64,000 nt of DNA from Geosiphon pyriformis (lineage: Eukaryota; Glomeromycota; Glomeromycetes; Archaeosporales; Geosiphonaceae). This document shows positions 1 through 13,559 of the stretch, piece after piece. A program made the position numbers and the translations under genes. How positions within the stretch are numbered: the first letter of the stretch is position 1; every line of letters begins with the position of its first letter. The notes under the pieces are model-generated. The model was not told the DNA's origin. It searched no databases and was given only the letters and a program-made list of their open reading frames with translations. The stretch spans positions 23,133 to 87,132 of the forward strand of contig JAAOMT010000025.1 in assembly GCA_016748015.1 (NCBI GenBank), read 5' to 3'.

Positions 1-1309
1 TTGGTAGACATTTTTTGGAATATGAGTCAGATCTCTTTGTTGTTTATACTGATAGTTTAATCAAAAATTTTGGTACTGTGAATGCTCATGGTGGTACTGC
101 TGCATACTTTTTAGACATAGACAAAAGTGTTGGGGTTGGGGTGCATGATTTGCTTTCTTTAACTTTAGCAGAATTATAGGCTATTACTTTTGCTTTGAAT
201 TGTGTGCTAGTGTTCAGTTTGGTAATTTTGTATATAGATAGTTAAGCTTTTTTGAATGTTTGTGCCTTGCTTAGGAGTAATACAAGTCCCAATTTTTATA
301 AAAAATGTTGGTTAAAAAAGGAGTGTATCCATCAAACAATTATATTTAAGAACTTGTCAATTAGTTAGAACAAGATCAAAAGTTATTTTAGAGTTGTTGG
401 CAATGAGTGTGCTGATCTTCTGGTTGATGCTACCACTAAATCTAATTTTGTGCTGCCTGTAGATATGTCATGCCACTTCTTGATTATCAAAAACATACCT
501 GTTTCTGGGAATGTTTGTCACTTTGTTAAGTGTTTTTTTAATGCTATAAGTTTTGTTGATTGAGAGTCCAAATGCACTAAGTGTTTTGTGAATAGTAGTC
601 TGTATAATAAGTTTTATATAAATCAAATCTTTAATGTGTGATATCCCAATAGTAAATGTTGTTTTGGGTTCACTAACTCTGTTTCTGTGGTGCTTAGGTT
701 TTACTTTATAAAGGTCTTGTATTGCCAATTATCTGTTGTCAAAAGAAAAAGACTGTATAATTTGAAATATTTCAGTGTTCTGTGTATTTGCTGTGGTCTG
801 GTCAAAAACTCTAACCATATATTTTCTTGTATTTATGATGCACATACCAGGAAAAATCTTATTGATAAGACTATTGATTATTGGAATGATCTGCTAAGTG
901 TCTGTACTGTTAGAAGTATGGTAATAGGTTTTTTGTACAAAACTGATTTTTCTAATTAGTTGTACATGTCTTTGGCCAAAGGTTTCATAATGAATGAATA
1001 GATAGTAGTTCCAATAATGTATTTCTGATCATTTATTTGGTCTGGGGTTTCACTAAGAGTCACAGATCTACTATGTAACTGCTGACTACCAAATTAAAGA
1101 TACATTATAAAAAACTGAGTTTCTTGCCACATGATAAATCTACAGTGCTAATAGTGTCTAGTTTAGCTTTTTCATGGCCTCTTAGTAAGGTTTTTGATTT
1201 TGGCATTAGATTTGGCATCCATGTTTGTTTTAGTTTGCATTCCCATCTATCTAGTATAAATTTCAGCTTCTTATATAACTTCTCTGTTGTAATTAATTTA
1301 GGTGTTTAG
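1..1309 (+). pseudogene. LINE-a ORF2, RNase H and C-terminal region (5' truncated by window)
   Basis: This is the 3' end of a LINE ORF2 read on the + strand and broken by many stops. The first residues give the RNase H start (VYTDS, near 31-57). An SSTLAEL-like segment follows near 150-175, with its last Gln position a TAG, then a YxDSQ-like segment (235-245) whose Gln is also a stop. Near 780-840 is the Cys-rich segment CxxCG...HIFSC, which in the other LINEs here follows RNase H. The frame ends at TAG 1307-1309, where the other copies also end ORF2. The endonuclease and RT lie upstream of the window. Product: the polyprotein that nicks target DNA and reverse transcribes the LINE RNA. Inactive. 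Confidence 0.7.
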
Positions 1310-1450
1310 TGTTGTCTTAATTGGTCCAAATGGCTAGTCATGTATGGAAAATACATGAGCCACACTTAATATAAGAACTTATATGATTTTGTAGCTTTAA
1401 GTAGTAATTGGGCTATACTTGTTAAATACTTAATAAAAAAAAATTAAAAA
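1310..1450 (+). repeat. LINE-a 3' UTR and A-rich tail
   Basis: This short 3' UTR follows the ORF2 stop. It contains a block around 1330-1370 that recurs in the other LINE copies (a TGGCTAGTCATGTATGGAAA-like core). It ends in the shared terminal motif TAGTAATTGG...TTAAATACTTAATAAAAA at 1403-1446. The same terminus is seen at 30255-30300, 32632-32680, 44431-44475 and, on the minus strand, 48427-48475. Confidence 0.65.
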
Positions 1451-3504
1451 AATAAAGTAATTATCAATTTATTTTTATTGTTTTTATAATATTTAAAAGT
1501 TTTTTGTATTAGATATTATAATTATTAAATAGTTTATTATAGAAAAAATCAGAATTTATAAATTGACTTAACTATAGTTTAATTTTATTATTAGCTTTTT
1601 TTTTTTTTTCTATAATATATTAATATAATTTTATTATTTTTGTTTTATAGTCTATTTTTTTGAAATTTTTTACAAATTATAAACTTTTAAAAAAAATTTA
1701 TTAATTAAATATTAGTTTAATAACTTTATGATATAATTTTCTAGTCTAATTTTTTATTATTTTTATTTCTATTATTAAAATTCTAGTCTTTATTAAAGCA
1801 TATTTAAGTTTTAATTATATTTAAAACTTAATAACTTTTTATTAGTCTTAAATTTATAGTTATTTTTTAAAGTATATTTTTATTCTAATTATATTACTCA
1901 AATTATGATTAAAATTTATTTGTTATTAAAAGTATTATAAACAGATTATGTTTTATTTCTGTTTTTTAATATATTTTATGTAAATTTAAACGGTTTTTAT
2001 TACTAATATTAATATTTACACAAAGCATTTTTTTAGTTTTTTATAAAAGTTTTTTAGAATTCTAATTATTATTATTATTATTTTAAAAAAAATTAATATT
2101 TTTTTTAGAAAACAATTTCTAAATATATATTTTTTATGCAAATTAATAATTAGTTTTTTACTTTGATTTATATTATAATATCAAAAAAATCAATAATTAA
2201 ACTTTATATTTGTTAGTATAAATAATTAAATATTTTTTTATGTAAAATTATAATTTAATTATTAAGTGATTTATTTAAAAAAAAAATTTCAAAAGTTTTT
2301 GTTTTATTTTTTTAATAATTACAAAAACTACAATTTTAATAAATTAAAAAAAATACTTATAAAAGTTAATAATAAATTTAAAAGATTTAGTTCAGAATAA
2401 TGCCTAAAAACAAATATATAAATAAATTAATATTAATAAATTAATTAGAAAAAAAACTGGTTTTTGGTTTTATAATTGAAATATATAGTTTTATAATTAT
2501 TTTTTAACAAGTTTTTAGATATTAACATTAATAATTTAGTAAAATTAAAAATTATTTATTATAAAATTAGTAAAATATTTTTTTAAATTGATATAAATTA
2601 TTATTAAAGTTAATAATAATTATTAATACATAATTGTTATAAATAAGTAAATATTAAAAAGCATTAAAAATAAAATATTAAATTTTTTAAATTAAGATTT
2701 TTAAAAATTTTGGTAAATTTAATAAAAAAATTAATTAAAATTCAAAAAATAAAAACAGTTATAATAATTTATAACACTAAATAATAATTATTATATAATA
2801 AAATACCAATTTTTTAGGCTTTAATATAAATAAACTGTTTAATTAACTTTGTTTATAAAGTTATATATAAAAAATTAATAGAGTTTTATAACTATAAAAA
2901 AATATTTTCTTAATAATTTTGCTGTTATATTAAATATTAAGATAATTTTAATTATAATATTATAATAATACTAATTTGTTAATTTATATTTTTAATAAAT
3001 AATATGCTTTATGTAAACTATTATATAAAAAATTGTGAAATATTTTCTAATTACTATAAAAATTAAGATTTTTTTGGTCTAAAAAATAAAATAAAAAACT
3101 TTTTTATATTTAATAAAACTTTTAGTACTTGTTATATTTTTTACTAATATATTTTTTATTAAATAACTTAATATTATTTTACTTCTATATAAGTTTTTGT
3201 TTTATAAATATCTATAATTAATAATTAAAAAAAATTTGTTAATATTTAACAAAATAATTTAATACTTGCTATATTTTATACTAAGATAATTTTTATTAAA
3301 ATAATTCAATATTGTTTTATCTTTATATTAGTTTTTATTTTATAAATATTTATGACCAATATTTAAAAAAACTTTTTAGTATCTAACAAAATATTTTAGC
3401 ATTTGCTGTATTTTTATGTTAACAAATTTTTTATCAATTAATATATTTTATATAAATCTTTATATTTTGTAAACTGCATAAAATTAATACTTAATAAAAA
3501 AAAC
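1451..3504. other. AT-rich gene-free spacer
   Basis: About 2 kb of almost pure A and T with long homopolymers and TTTATAT-type simple sequence. I see no coding frame, RNA gene or recognisable repeat unit. It may hold the eroded 5' UTR of the LINE that starts near 3505. Confidence 0.6.
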
Positions 3505-5490
3505 TTATTTTTTTCTTATGTCTAAATTTTCCAAAGAGCAATTTTTTTGAAAAAAATTTTTTTATTTTGTCTTCCTATTTATATTATTTTCAATATTTTT
3601 CAAGGTAATAATCCTTTTATAATGAATTTAAAGACTGTTTTAAATAGTAATATGTTAAAAAAAAAAGCTTTTAAAGATGTTTTTTATGATTCTGTTGTTA
3701 GTATTTTCTCTCAAAAAAAAAGATCTCTGTTGGCAATATTAAATACTCTAAAAATAAAATAAAATTTTTTTAATCAAACTTAATATTGTTAATAATGTCA
3801 TATTTGAATATAAATAGTGTGTTTAGTAATAATAAGATTGGTAATACTATAGTAAATTCAGGTAGTAGTTTTCTTCATGGTTTGACTGCAACAACTTCCA
3901 AAGCTAGAAAAATTAATATGAGTTTGAATAGTGGCTCTTTTATTAATATAATTGACCTTATAATAGATAAAAAAAAAGTTCTCTCTTTTTTTCTCTTAAT
4001 ATTTTTCTTGACAAAAAGTGGATTGACCTTAAAATAGTAAAAACTCAGATCAAAGTAACTGTTAAGAAATTTTTTACATTAGACATTAATCTATTAGCTA
4101 TAAAAAAAAATTAGCAACAGCAAAAATTTAGCTTATTAGAAAAATTTTTCAGCAATTAATAGTTTTGGGAAGACTATTATTCCCTCAAAATTTAAAAAGA
4201 TCATTAGATCTATGTTTTCATTAGAAAAAAGCATGGAAAAGACTGTATTATTGGCTAAGAAAAAAAGAATCAAAGTAAATAGCAATCTTAAAAAACAAAA
4301 AATTAATTCAAATTAAGCTGTAGTATCAAGAAGATTCTTATAGATATGTTAAAAGAATGATTGTTATTGCAATAACTGAGTTTGATAAAATAGTGTTAAT
4401 CTGATTATAACTAATTGGGTTATAACAAAAAACTGTAGTAGAATTTATCAAATTAAATTAGTCTGAACAGTTGGCATTAAAATAGTTTTTCTTAATTGGG
4501 AAGAATTTGGTACATGTGGCTATGGCCATAGAAAATTGTAGTACTTAGATGTTTAGAGATTGTTTTAGGGTGCTTTTATTTACTTTTTTCATGGAAACCA
4601 CTACTTATAATCTTGAATTTCTTTTGAAAAAAGCTGATGAAAATACTTGTATTATTAATCAATTATTTGAGACTGGCAATAAAATCCATTGTACAATAAT
4701 TGGTTTTAAATTTAATAAGAAATTAAAATTTGTTTTCTGTATAAAGCCAAATTTTGGTAATATAAAACTATCTTGAACTAAAATAGATTTGATTTGATGC
4801 AAAAAGTATGGGAAGTTTAAACATTTTGCTTTAATGTGTGATATACTAAATACATTTACTTTTAAGCTTTTGAAAATATTTAAAAGAATTGCTTTAGATG
4901 CAAATTGTCTTTAATTGGCTAAATTGTATACAAAAAAGTGTTTCTATCTTTTATCTTGCTGCCTTTGGTGACAAATCTTGGACACAGATGGTTTCATTTG
5001 CTGTCATTTCTAATAATACTCCAGTTTTGGTTTTGAATTCTTTTCTTTTAATAGATTATATATTAAAAAAAGTTTTATAGTTGCTTAAAATAATTTATAT
5101 ATTAGTGTTTACTTGGCTTTTTTAGAACGTTTTTTAGAGCTTTTGGCTAATCAAGTATCTTAAGTATTGTGTAAAAACTAAGCAGTATAGACCTGGTGCT
5201 CTTGGTGTCCACTTCTTAATTTTTTTTTGATGTGTTTGTTTTTCTGAATTTAGGGTTAAATTTGGATATGACTTTGAACAATTTATTTAAGCTGTTTGCT
5301 TTTTTTTCTTCAATTGCAAATAATATGGTTTTAAATTTGGGTTTGAGCAGTTTAAAAGTCTTGACTATTAAGATAGATAGATTAAATCTAAAATAGTGGT
5401 TTTTAAAGTTTTTGTCAGTTCAGTTTTGGTGAGATTAAATTAATTGTATACTGGTTCAGATTTTTTAACATTTTTTTTATTTAAATAACT
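3505..5490 (+). pseudogene. LINE-b ORF1 (RRM plus CCHC nucleic-acid-binding protein), decayed
   Basis: The protein is an RNA-binding chaperone-type ORF1. A start in the form ATGTCTAAATTTTCC lies at 3517. Frame-shifted pieces follow at 3547-3762 and 3786-4037. An LDINLLAIK segment and a PSKF.GIIRS-like segment follow near 4080-4215. The RRM-like core is at about 4350-4560, with the LIGL-stop-QKTVVEF strand at 4410-4446. Conserved Trp codons are stops there: TAA at 4423-4425, and others before FFLIGK and before MFRD. The zinc knuckle near 4795-4850 reads CKKYGKFKHFALMC, so its second Cys is Tyr (TGT to TAT). The copy at 56040-57282 is homologous across the first 1.2 kb. Confidence 0.7.
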
Positions 5491-5496
5491 GATTTA

Positions 5497-8400
5497 GTTT
5501 GGAAGTTTACTACATGTTATGTTCAAGGTCTTAACATTCCTACAAAGCAGAAAAACAGTGTTTATTGGTATGTAAACTTGAGTAATATGATTTTAATTAT
5601 CACAGAAACAAAATTGAAATCTAATATTAGGCTTTAACTATTAAACAAGTTTGATAAGATGCAGATTTTCATATCTGGTTTAGATAAAAATTTTTTTAGT
5701 ACTAAGATAACTATTATTGTAAACAATTTTTTGGTTTAATATGTTTTTAAGGTAGAGAAAATTCCTGGTTAAATTATTTCAGTAAGGCTTCTGTTTAAAA
5801 AGAAATTGTTAGTTATAATCTTAAGTTTATATGTTAATGCTTTTGCTAAAGTAAGATTTAATCAGGCATCAAAAGTCAATTTTTTTATTGCCAAAACAGT
5901 TAACTCCAATACTTTTATGGTAGTGGGTAGAAACTTCAATAAAAATAGTTTAAAAAGAAGTACAAGTTTTAAATTTTGTTTGAATTTGGATTTGGTCAAC
6001 TTATTTAGTAGGTATTTATTGGTTAAAGCTTTAACTTGGAGCAATTTAAAAGGTGTCAAAAAAGTTAATTCTGTGTTCACATTTTTCAACACAAATCACA
6101 AAGCTGTCTTAGTGTTGATTGATTTGGATAGGCTCTTGGGTGTTTATTTAAATGACTTATACAAACAAGCTAATAAAAGTTATTGAAAGTTTAAAATTAA
6201 GGATACAGATTATGCCAAGTAAATACAATTTAAAGAATGCTTTTCTGTCAAGCTTTTGGTAATAGAGAATAAGTTTTCAAATACTAAGACTTGTAGTGAT
6301 TTGAATATTATGTAGATACTGATAAAATATTTTCAAAACATTGGTTCAGTAAATTTTAGTATTCAAAAAACAAGCAGTTTTCTAAGTTTTTTGGATTAGA
6401 ACTTTTGATTGTCAAAATTGTTAGAAAGTTAGATTTAGATAACATGTTTGGATTTGATTGTTTTATTAAAAAATGGTCAACTTTGGGTAGAAATAAGACT
6501 ATTATAATTGTAAACATAATATGAAATAGTAAAAAGTTTATGAATATCATTAAATATTTGTCATCTGTTTATAAAGAGTACAGAAGATTTAAGATATACA
6601 AGTTAAAATTGGCTGAAGAGGTGGTTATCAAAAAAGCAATTAAGAAACACATAAAAAATTTTAGTTCTAATAAAGATGGTATGATTAAGAGCATTTTGAA
6701 TCAGCTTTTCACAAAGTAGTTTTGGATTATTTAATGGTAGATAGTAAGCTAATTTTGAAGCTAGAAGAGATAAAGCTCAGTGTTTATATGATTATGAAAA
6801 GTTGGATAAGGAAGAAGATTGTGTTTGTAACAATATCTGATCTTTGGGCTTGTTAATATGTACTGTTAAATTACATAAGAGATGATGTTTTTTCTGGTGT
6901 AATAAGAAAAGTCAGTATAGAAAAATTGTTTTTGGTTATTAATAGTTTGCTTAATGGCAAGGCTGTTAACTTGTCTGGCATTTTTAATGAACTTTAGAAG
7001 CATAATAACAATAAGATAATAAAATGTTTTTTGGATTTGTTGAATACATGTTTGTCTATTGGTAGTGTATTTGCTTTATAGAAAAAAACTTAGATCTTAA
7101 TAATTCCTAAATTTTATGATTGGAATAAGGTTCTCATTAATACTCAACCTATTGCCTTGATTAAAATTGCCAGAAAGATTGTTTCTAAGATTTTATCTAA
7201 TTGGATTTTATTTGCATGTAACAAGTTTAATGTTCTTTATAATTATAATTTTTTGGTTTTAAAGAGTATATTTACTTAGTTTTTTGTGTTTGTTGTTAGA
7301 TTAATAATTAAAAATGCTTTAAAAAAAAATAAGAAACTCTAGTTGGTCTCACAAGATATGTGCAAAGCATATGACTCAGTTGGTTGACACCATTTAAAGA
7401 CTAGCTTGTGATGGAATCAAATGTGTAATAAATTTATCAAATTTTTTGGCAGTATACACAAAAATAGAGTCAATAGAGTGATAACTAATTTTGGTTTTTT
7501 GGGTGGTTATAAAGTGCACAATAGATTGGATTAAAATAAAGTTTTCTTGTCTTTTCTGTAGTAAATTTTTTACAATTCACTCTTGTGTGAAATTAAAAGA
7601 CATAAACAGTTGTATAAATACTGAATTAATATTAAGTTTATGGCAAAAACTGGCAGGATTGAAAACAGTAATAAGATGCTCTTCTTTTTCACAGCTGGTA
7701 TATTTGTTAATAATACAATTTGAATTAGGAATAGTCAGACTTCTATACAGTATACTTTGAACATTTTTAGTGAATTTTTTATAATCAATAATATTTTGAT
7801 CAACAATGAAAAAATAGTAACTATTTCTATTAATCAGAATGTTAGAATTGTTTTTTTAAATATTAGCAGTCAGTTGATTTTAATTGCTAAAAAGAGTAAA
7901 GCACATAAATTTTTAAGAATCTTTTTGTTGACTAAAGAATTGTCCAAGCCAAGTATAGCCAAGACTTATTCTGATGTTCAGTTTTTTATTAATGTAGTGT
8001 TCAGGAAAGCTATTATAGATAAGCAGTTCTCTTATTTGGTATTAGTTGTTCTGCAATCCATAGTTAGTTATAGAACTTAGTTTAGTTTTGTCTTATCAAG
8101 TATGTGTTACAAATAAAATAATATAATTAGAAAAAGCTTTAAGTTTAAAGTCTGCTTGCTCCATAATCTCTCTAGTAAGGTTTTACATCATTATTTTTTG
8201 TATGGTCTGAAATCATTTAAGCAAATGCAATTTGAAAGAAAATTGACTATCTTGATTTTTTTTTCTAATGCTTTTAGTTGGACATTTATTTAATCATAGA
8301 TTTTTAAATTTACAGATTATAAATTGAACTTTTCTAAATTTTTTGCAATTTTTTATCAAGTTATATATTAGTCTAGTAAACAATTTTTTAGCTGGGGTGA

Positions 8401-9761
8401 TAAAGTTTTTTTTTGCTAATAAGTTATTTTGATAAACAATCTTCTTAATGCTTTTTATAGTTCTGGTAATTTTTCTATGTCAGTAATTTTAGGGAAGATC
8501 TTGTATTTTGGCTTTGTTTATTCTTTGAAACACTTTGAAATTGCTTTTAGTAATAGGTTTTTTGATAAAAAAAGTGTTGTAATGAACTGGATGACTTTTT
8601 ATTGATGGAAAATATTAGATCTTAAAGGCCCTGTGTTTTATTGGTTTGAGTTTATATCTAAATTTTTGCATGATAAAAATTTTTTGTTGAGTAATTTTGC
8701 TAAAATCAATCAGTTATTAGACTTAAAAATTTTGGAATCCAAGAGGTTTTTTAACATTTGGAATAGTTTACATGAAATTTGGTTTGGCTTATTTGATGTT
8801 TATACAGATAATTTATTAAAAGATGGTGGCTTTGCTAATATAACTAGTAAACAGCTGTGTATTTTTTTGCTATAGATATAGATATTGAAATTGGAGTATA
8901 TAGGCTTTTGTCATCTACTATGGCTGAATTACAGACTGTTGCTCTGTTCTTAAAGTGTATTCCATTTTTCTGCATGATAATTTTGTACTTTAACAGCCAA
9001 GTTGCAATTAATACATGTGTGTTTGAGATGTTGTTTGTTGTATTAGACTTTTATAATTGTTGTTGGTTAGAAAAAAAACATATTGTTAATTTGATTAGAG
9101 ATAAGAATTTTATAGTAAGATAAGTAAAAGTCAAAAGTTATTTAAAAGTGTCTAATAATGTAAAGACTAATGCTATAGTAGATAAAACTGTTTATTTTTC
9201 TTTTTTTTTGTTAGTAGAAGTGCGAAAATGTTTTTGGGTTGCTGAAAATACTGTTGTATTAGGCAATACTTATTATTTTATTAGAAATTTGTTTAGATCT
9301 ATTTGTTATATTTATTAAGAAACTGGTTCTGGTCATAATGTAATTCTGAATTAACTAAAGATATAGATTAAACTACTACTGTAAGAATATAATATTCTGA
9401 TTTACATATGTTTTCTGAGTTTATTAGTTGAAAGTCTTCTAATCTGTGTATATATTTAATAAAAGCTATATATAAATGACTACTAATAGTAGTTAAAAAA
9501 AATTGTATGATAAATGATATTCTGGTATACTATGTTTGCTGTGTGATAAAATGGAGTTCTCTGATCATGCTTTTACATGTGTTTAGGATGTTAATATTTA
9601 AAAAAAAATTTTAATTAAAGTATTTGTGTATTGAATTGCTTTGGTAAAAGTTTGTGATCTGTCTTCTTTTATTATTTTGTGAACACTTTCTAGATTTTTT
9701 TCAGATATAAGTCTGTATACAATAGTTTGTAAGAAATTTGTGTTAAGAGATTAATATACAG
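5497..9761 (+). pseudogene. LINE-b ORF2: endonuclease, reverse transcriptase and RNase H (part 1, interrupted by element A)
   Basis: The frame opens near 5497 with a WKFTTCYVQGLN-like endonuclease start. The endonuclease catalytic-region peptides run to about 6190 (a GRNFN segment where a GGDFNE motif is expected). The RT spans about 6830-8100. Its QDMCKAYDSVG motif (about 7355-7385) is present, but the catalytic motif near 7690-7720 reads FVNN instead of FVDD, and the following Trp is TGA. A THUMB-like region continues to 8100. RNase H is at about 8780-9125 (DVYTDN, SSTMAELQ, YFNSQ; an expected Asp is Asn). The C-terminal domain runs to 9761, where LTR element A begins. The frame resumes at 19837 with no base lost. 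Dead through dozens of stops and several frameshifts. Confidence 0.75.
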
Positions 9762-10633
9762 TATTATTAGTAGAATATAGAAAATATATTAACATATAAA
9801 TTAGCCAATCAAAAGTAGCTGTAGTAAATGTGGAATTTCAGAATTTCTCTCAGAATAATTGCAAAATTCTAGGAATTTCAAGATTCTCATACAAGAAATT
9901 ACAGAATTGCAAAATTCCAGAATTTTTTTCAAAAGAATTGCAGGATTCCAAGAATTTTAGGATTTTTGGTGTGAAAAATTGAGAAATTAAAGAATCTCAA
10001 TTATGTATATATAGCAGTAGTATTAGAAGTAAAAGGAACAGATCTCTTAGTTTGGATTTGATCTAAGCAATCTTTTTATTCACAAATATCAATAAATAAT
10101 TATTTACTATCTTAATTTATTCCCCACTATTAACACTTCATGTTGATAGTAATTGATATCTAACCACACTAAAACAATAACTCTTGATCATGGCTATTGA
10201 TGAGATATTAACTTGCAATTGCCTTGGTTTATTTTCTTTATTTTTTTTGTTATCTCTTTTATTTTTTTTTCTGTATTTTTATTTGTTGTGTACTAATTGA
10301 TTAAAAAATTAAAACACTGAGTTATTGACATTATGAATAGCCTGGTAAAAGACCTAGAAATAAGGGTAGAATTATATATAGATTAATGGATAATTTACCA
10401 GAAGAGCATGACTGTTAGATTAAACCAGCCACCATGCTGAAGACAAAAATTGGGAAAATGACTTGAGAAATCAACCAAAACCAACTATAAGAATCTCTGT
10501 TTATTATATAAAAAACTTAACCAAAACCTTCAGATACTAACAATCTTCAGATATCACCAACTATTTCAAGCTATTAAACACCAAGTTACAGGTTTGTTAT
10601 TTGCTTTGAGACTCCAAATAATTACCTATAATA
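9762..10633 (+). repeat. 5' LTR of element A
   Basis: 872 bp. The U3 part (about 9830-9995) is a run of short imperfect repeats rich in GAATTCC/GGAATT words. It is followed by a TATA box (TATGTATATATAG, about 10003-10014). The end GAGACTCCAAATAATTACCTATAATA matches the 3' LTR end at 19811-19836 and both element B LTRs. It is clearly more diverged from its partner than the visible part of the element C LTRs. Confidence 0.85.
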
Positions 10634-10652
10634 TTTGGTGCTCTTTGTAAGA
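10634..10652 (+). promoter_or_regulatory. Primer-binding site of element A
   Basis: TTTGGTGCTCTTTGTAAG follows the 5' LTR directly. The equivalent sequence in element B (minus strand, just inside 29347) is TTTGGTGCTCCTTATAAAG. A primer tRNA ending in GGAGCACCA would pair with it. I cannot name that tRNA from sequence alone. Confidence 0.55.
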
Positions 10653-10657
10653 TATAA

Positions 10658-12650
10658 TCCTACAGAAAACCAGTACCAACACACAACCATCTAAAAGTGG
10701 CAGAACTAAAAAAAATAGGGACAAACTATTTAGGATTTACCAAATTCTTATTCCAATACTACTTTCTACATTTGGAATTAACCAACAATTACCTATTAGC
10801 AGAATTAGCCTTCAACTTTTATGTCAACAAAAGAATTTTATATTTGTTAAAAGTACTAATAGAAACCAATTTAGCAAGTAGAAATTTTTACAATGAATTA
10901 ATTCAAAATACCAGCCTACAAACAAACTATAACTTCACAGCAATCTTTACTAAAATCAATAAAAAAATTGAATATCACACTCAGCAAAGATATCTAATCA
11001 CTTACACAAATAAGAGTAAAGAAAAACTACAAACACCAACAGTAATACCCCAAGAGATACAACTATCCACTTGGAAGAAAACAAGAGTTAAATCACCAAC
11101 TAAATCATCATATCACTATACATCTGAAAGTGCCATCAATATTTTGTTAGCAAACATGTCTACATCAAACACAATATCAACATTTGAACAACTCCTATTT
11201 TAAAGTAAACAAAAAAAAGCAAAATTGTTAGGAACTTACAGTAATTACTTTGAAAAATTCAAATCACAATCTCCAACACCATCAGAATTTCAATTACCAC
11301 CATTTTAACCAGATTTCAAAGCCACAAGTTCTTGGAAAATAACCAAATCAGAAGAAAAGGAGAACAATAATCAGAAATTTAATTACCAGAATCTGATTGT
11401 AGAAAACCTGGAAATTGAAACCCTGAATATTCAAACTCAGAAAAATTGGAACAATACTAACCCTAATAATTAGCAAAATCAGAACAATCTAAACTCTAAC
11501 ATTAATAATTAACAACACTTATCTTTAGTAATTGTTATCAACCCACCACCAGTTGCTGCATAACAACAGCCACCACCACAACCTCAAATTCAGTTACCAC
11601 TCCAATAACAACAACAACAACAACCAAACTTAGATCCAATAGTCTATGCCCCAATAGCAAAACTTGAAAGGTTCACAGGTAAAAAAGATGACATCCAAAT
11701 ATGGCTCAACAATATTAAAAAAGCCATCACAGCCAATAGATAAAATGACACAAAAGTCTTTCAAGTCATTCCATATTTTCTTTAGGATACTGCTGACTTG
11801 TGATATTAAAAACTCCAAACTTTTGATGCATTCAAGCTAGAATTTCTAAGATATTTTAGTAATAACAACAGCATTAATTGCTTGGCTAATACATTTACTA
11901 CTATTAAGCAAGAAGACACAGAAACAGTTACCATTTACTTGAAATAGTTTCATCAAAATCTATACTAAATCCAAGCCATTGACACTGATTATTTCACAGT
12001 AGCCCAAATTTTGAATCAGTTTATCCACAGATTACACAGTAGCATATTGCACATGTACATCCATTACATCCAGCCAATTTTCAAGCTATAATTACCCATA
12101 CCAGAGATTTTGAAGCCACTGAATTAGAAGCCAATCATGCCCAAGCCATTAATCTAATAATGAATAGATCATCTGAATTGAATTCTAAATTAAAACAATT
12201 CAGTAATTTAATTAATCAGAAACTAGAAAAATACTTAACTGACAATTGTGCAATTTATCAGCCACTACAATGATGCAATAATTCAGGAAACATAAATCGT
12301 TTCCAAAATCAGTCACATTCCTCATCCTCAATCAATCAACAATGACAACAAAAAACATGTAATTGTCACTATTGTGGAAAACAAAGACACTTACAAATTA
12401 ACTGCCACTGTTGCTTAAATAACCAATGATTGGGAAATCTATATTGAAACCCTGATTGCCAGTTTCAAACTCCGAGTTACCAACCAAATTCAGAACCATA
12501 CCATCAAAATTACTTACTAATAATACAGCAACCAATATATCAACTGCCAATATATCAGACTTCAGCACCCATAATATATCAACTGCAGCCACAAGTAATA
12601 TATCAGTCTTAACAAACTTAAACACCACCACAAAACTTATCTCAAAATGA
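10658..12650 (+). pseudogene. gag: Gag of element A
   Basis: The N-terminal domain is open from about 10658 to 11203, then broken by stops, mostly at Gln positions in a Gln/Asn/Pro-rich linker. A capsid-like region follows at 11630-12130 (peptides YAPIAKLERFTG, WLNNIKKAI, FLRYFSNNNSIN). A CCHC zinc knuckle with all four ligands (CHYCGKQRHLQINC) lies at about 12366-12407. No ATG precedes the conserved N-terminus: the codon at the first conserved residue is GTG (10697-10699), and element B has GTA there. Gag packages the element RNA. Confidence 0.7.
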
Positions 12651-12859
12651 AACCCAAAGGCTGAGAATAACACAACAAAGCTGGAGATCAGCAATAGTAG
12701 TTCATCAACCAATCTCCAGTTCTTTAACCCAATAATTAGGATCTTGACAGTGGAATTCAGACACTGAGTACACTTAAAACCCAAATTTTCAATACTATTT
12801 AAGTCTTCTAGTAACCCCAGAAGACATCTTATCCAATAACCAGAAAACCAACTACAACC

Positions 12860-13440
12860 AAATACCTATCAACAACATTTCACCAGCCACTGTTATAGAA
12901 GACAAATCACTTACAGCTATATTTTTCTTTGAAATCAAGAAACTGTTAGAAATTTTTTTGTTCAGTAAAGCCACATTCGAAGAAAAATTCATTACTACAA
13001 TATACACTGATGTCAAAGTTAATGGCCACTTTATCAAACTGATCCTAGATAGTGGATCAGCTAGCAGTATTATTATAAGACAACTTATAAACCAATTAGG
13101 TCACTGAGTTGATTGAGCTGCTAGTGCAAGGATAATTATAGCTGATAGAGCCACCAAGACTCTTATTGATAAAATAAATAACTTATTTATTGAAGTCAAT
13201 GACATTATTATACCAATCAAGGTATTAGTTATAAAAGCCACCCAATACCAAGCATTTGTTGATAATGATTGGCTGTCCAAAACAAATATGATGCTTGAAT
13301 AAACCACTTAGGAGTTACAACTTAGTCAGAATGGATAACATATACAAGTACCAGCAACATGTGATCATTTCAAACCCAGCACCAATGTGCTAGCACCACT
13401 CATCAAGTTTGATGACAAAAAAAAAACCTATCTAAGAAGC
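12860..13440 (+). pseudogene. pol: Aspartic protease of element A
   Basis: Retropepsin-like domain with the active-site motif LILDSGSASSII at about 13039-13075 (catalytic Asp codon 13048-13050). The second half carries the NDW flap-side motif (YQAFVDNDWLSK, about 13246-13280). The catalytic Asp and Gly are intact here, unlike element B. Stops occur at 13106, 13115 and later, at positions that are non-stop in B. It would process Gag-Pol. Confidence 0.7.
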
Positions 13441-13559
13441 TTACCAAGTTTTCTGGACTAACAAAAACCACAACAAGCTATCACCAATTTTGATTTGAGA
13501 TAACAGCAGAAAGAGAAAGCAAAAAGAAAAACTTATTTGAAACACCAACCAAACATTGT

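Noticed and set aside
1451-3504. Possible mitochondrial insert or origin because of extreme AT content
   Set aside because: No mitochondrial gene peptides are visible, and similar AT tracts surround every element here.
12398-12784. Minus-strand open frame of 128 codons
   Set aside because: Antisense of the Gag linker repeats of element A; no independent similarity.
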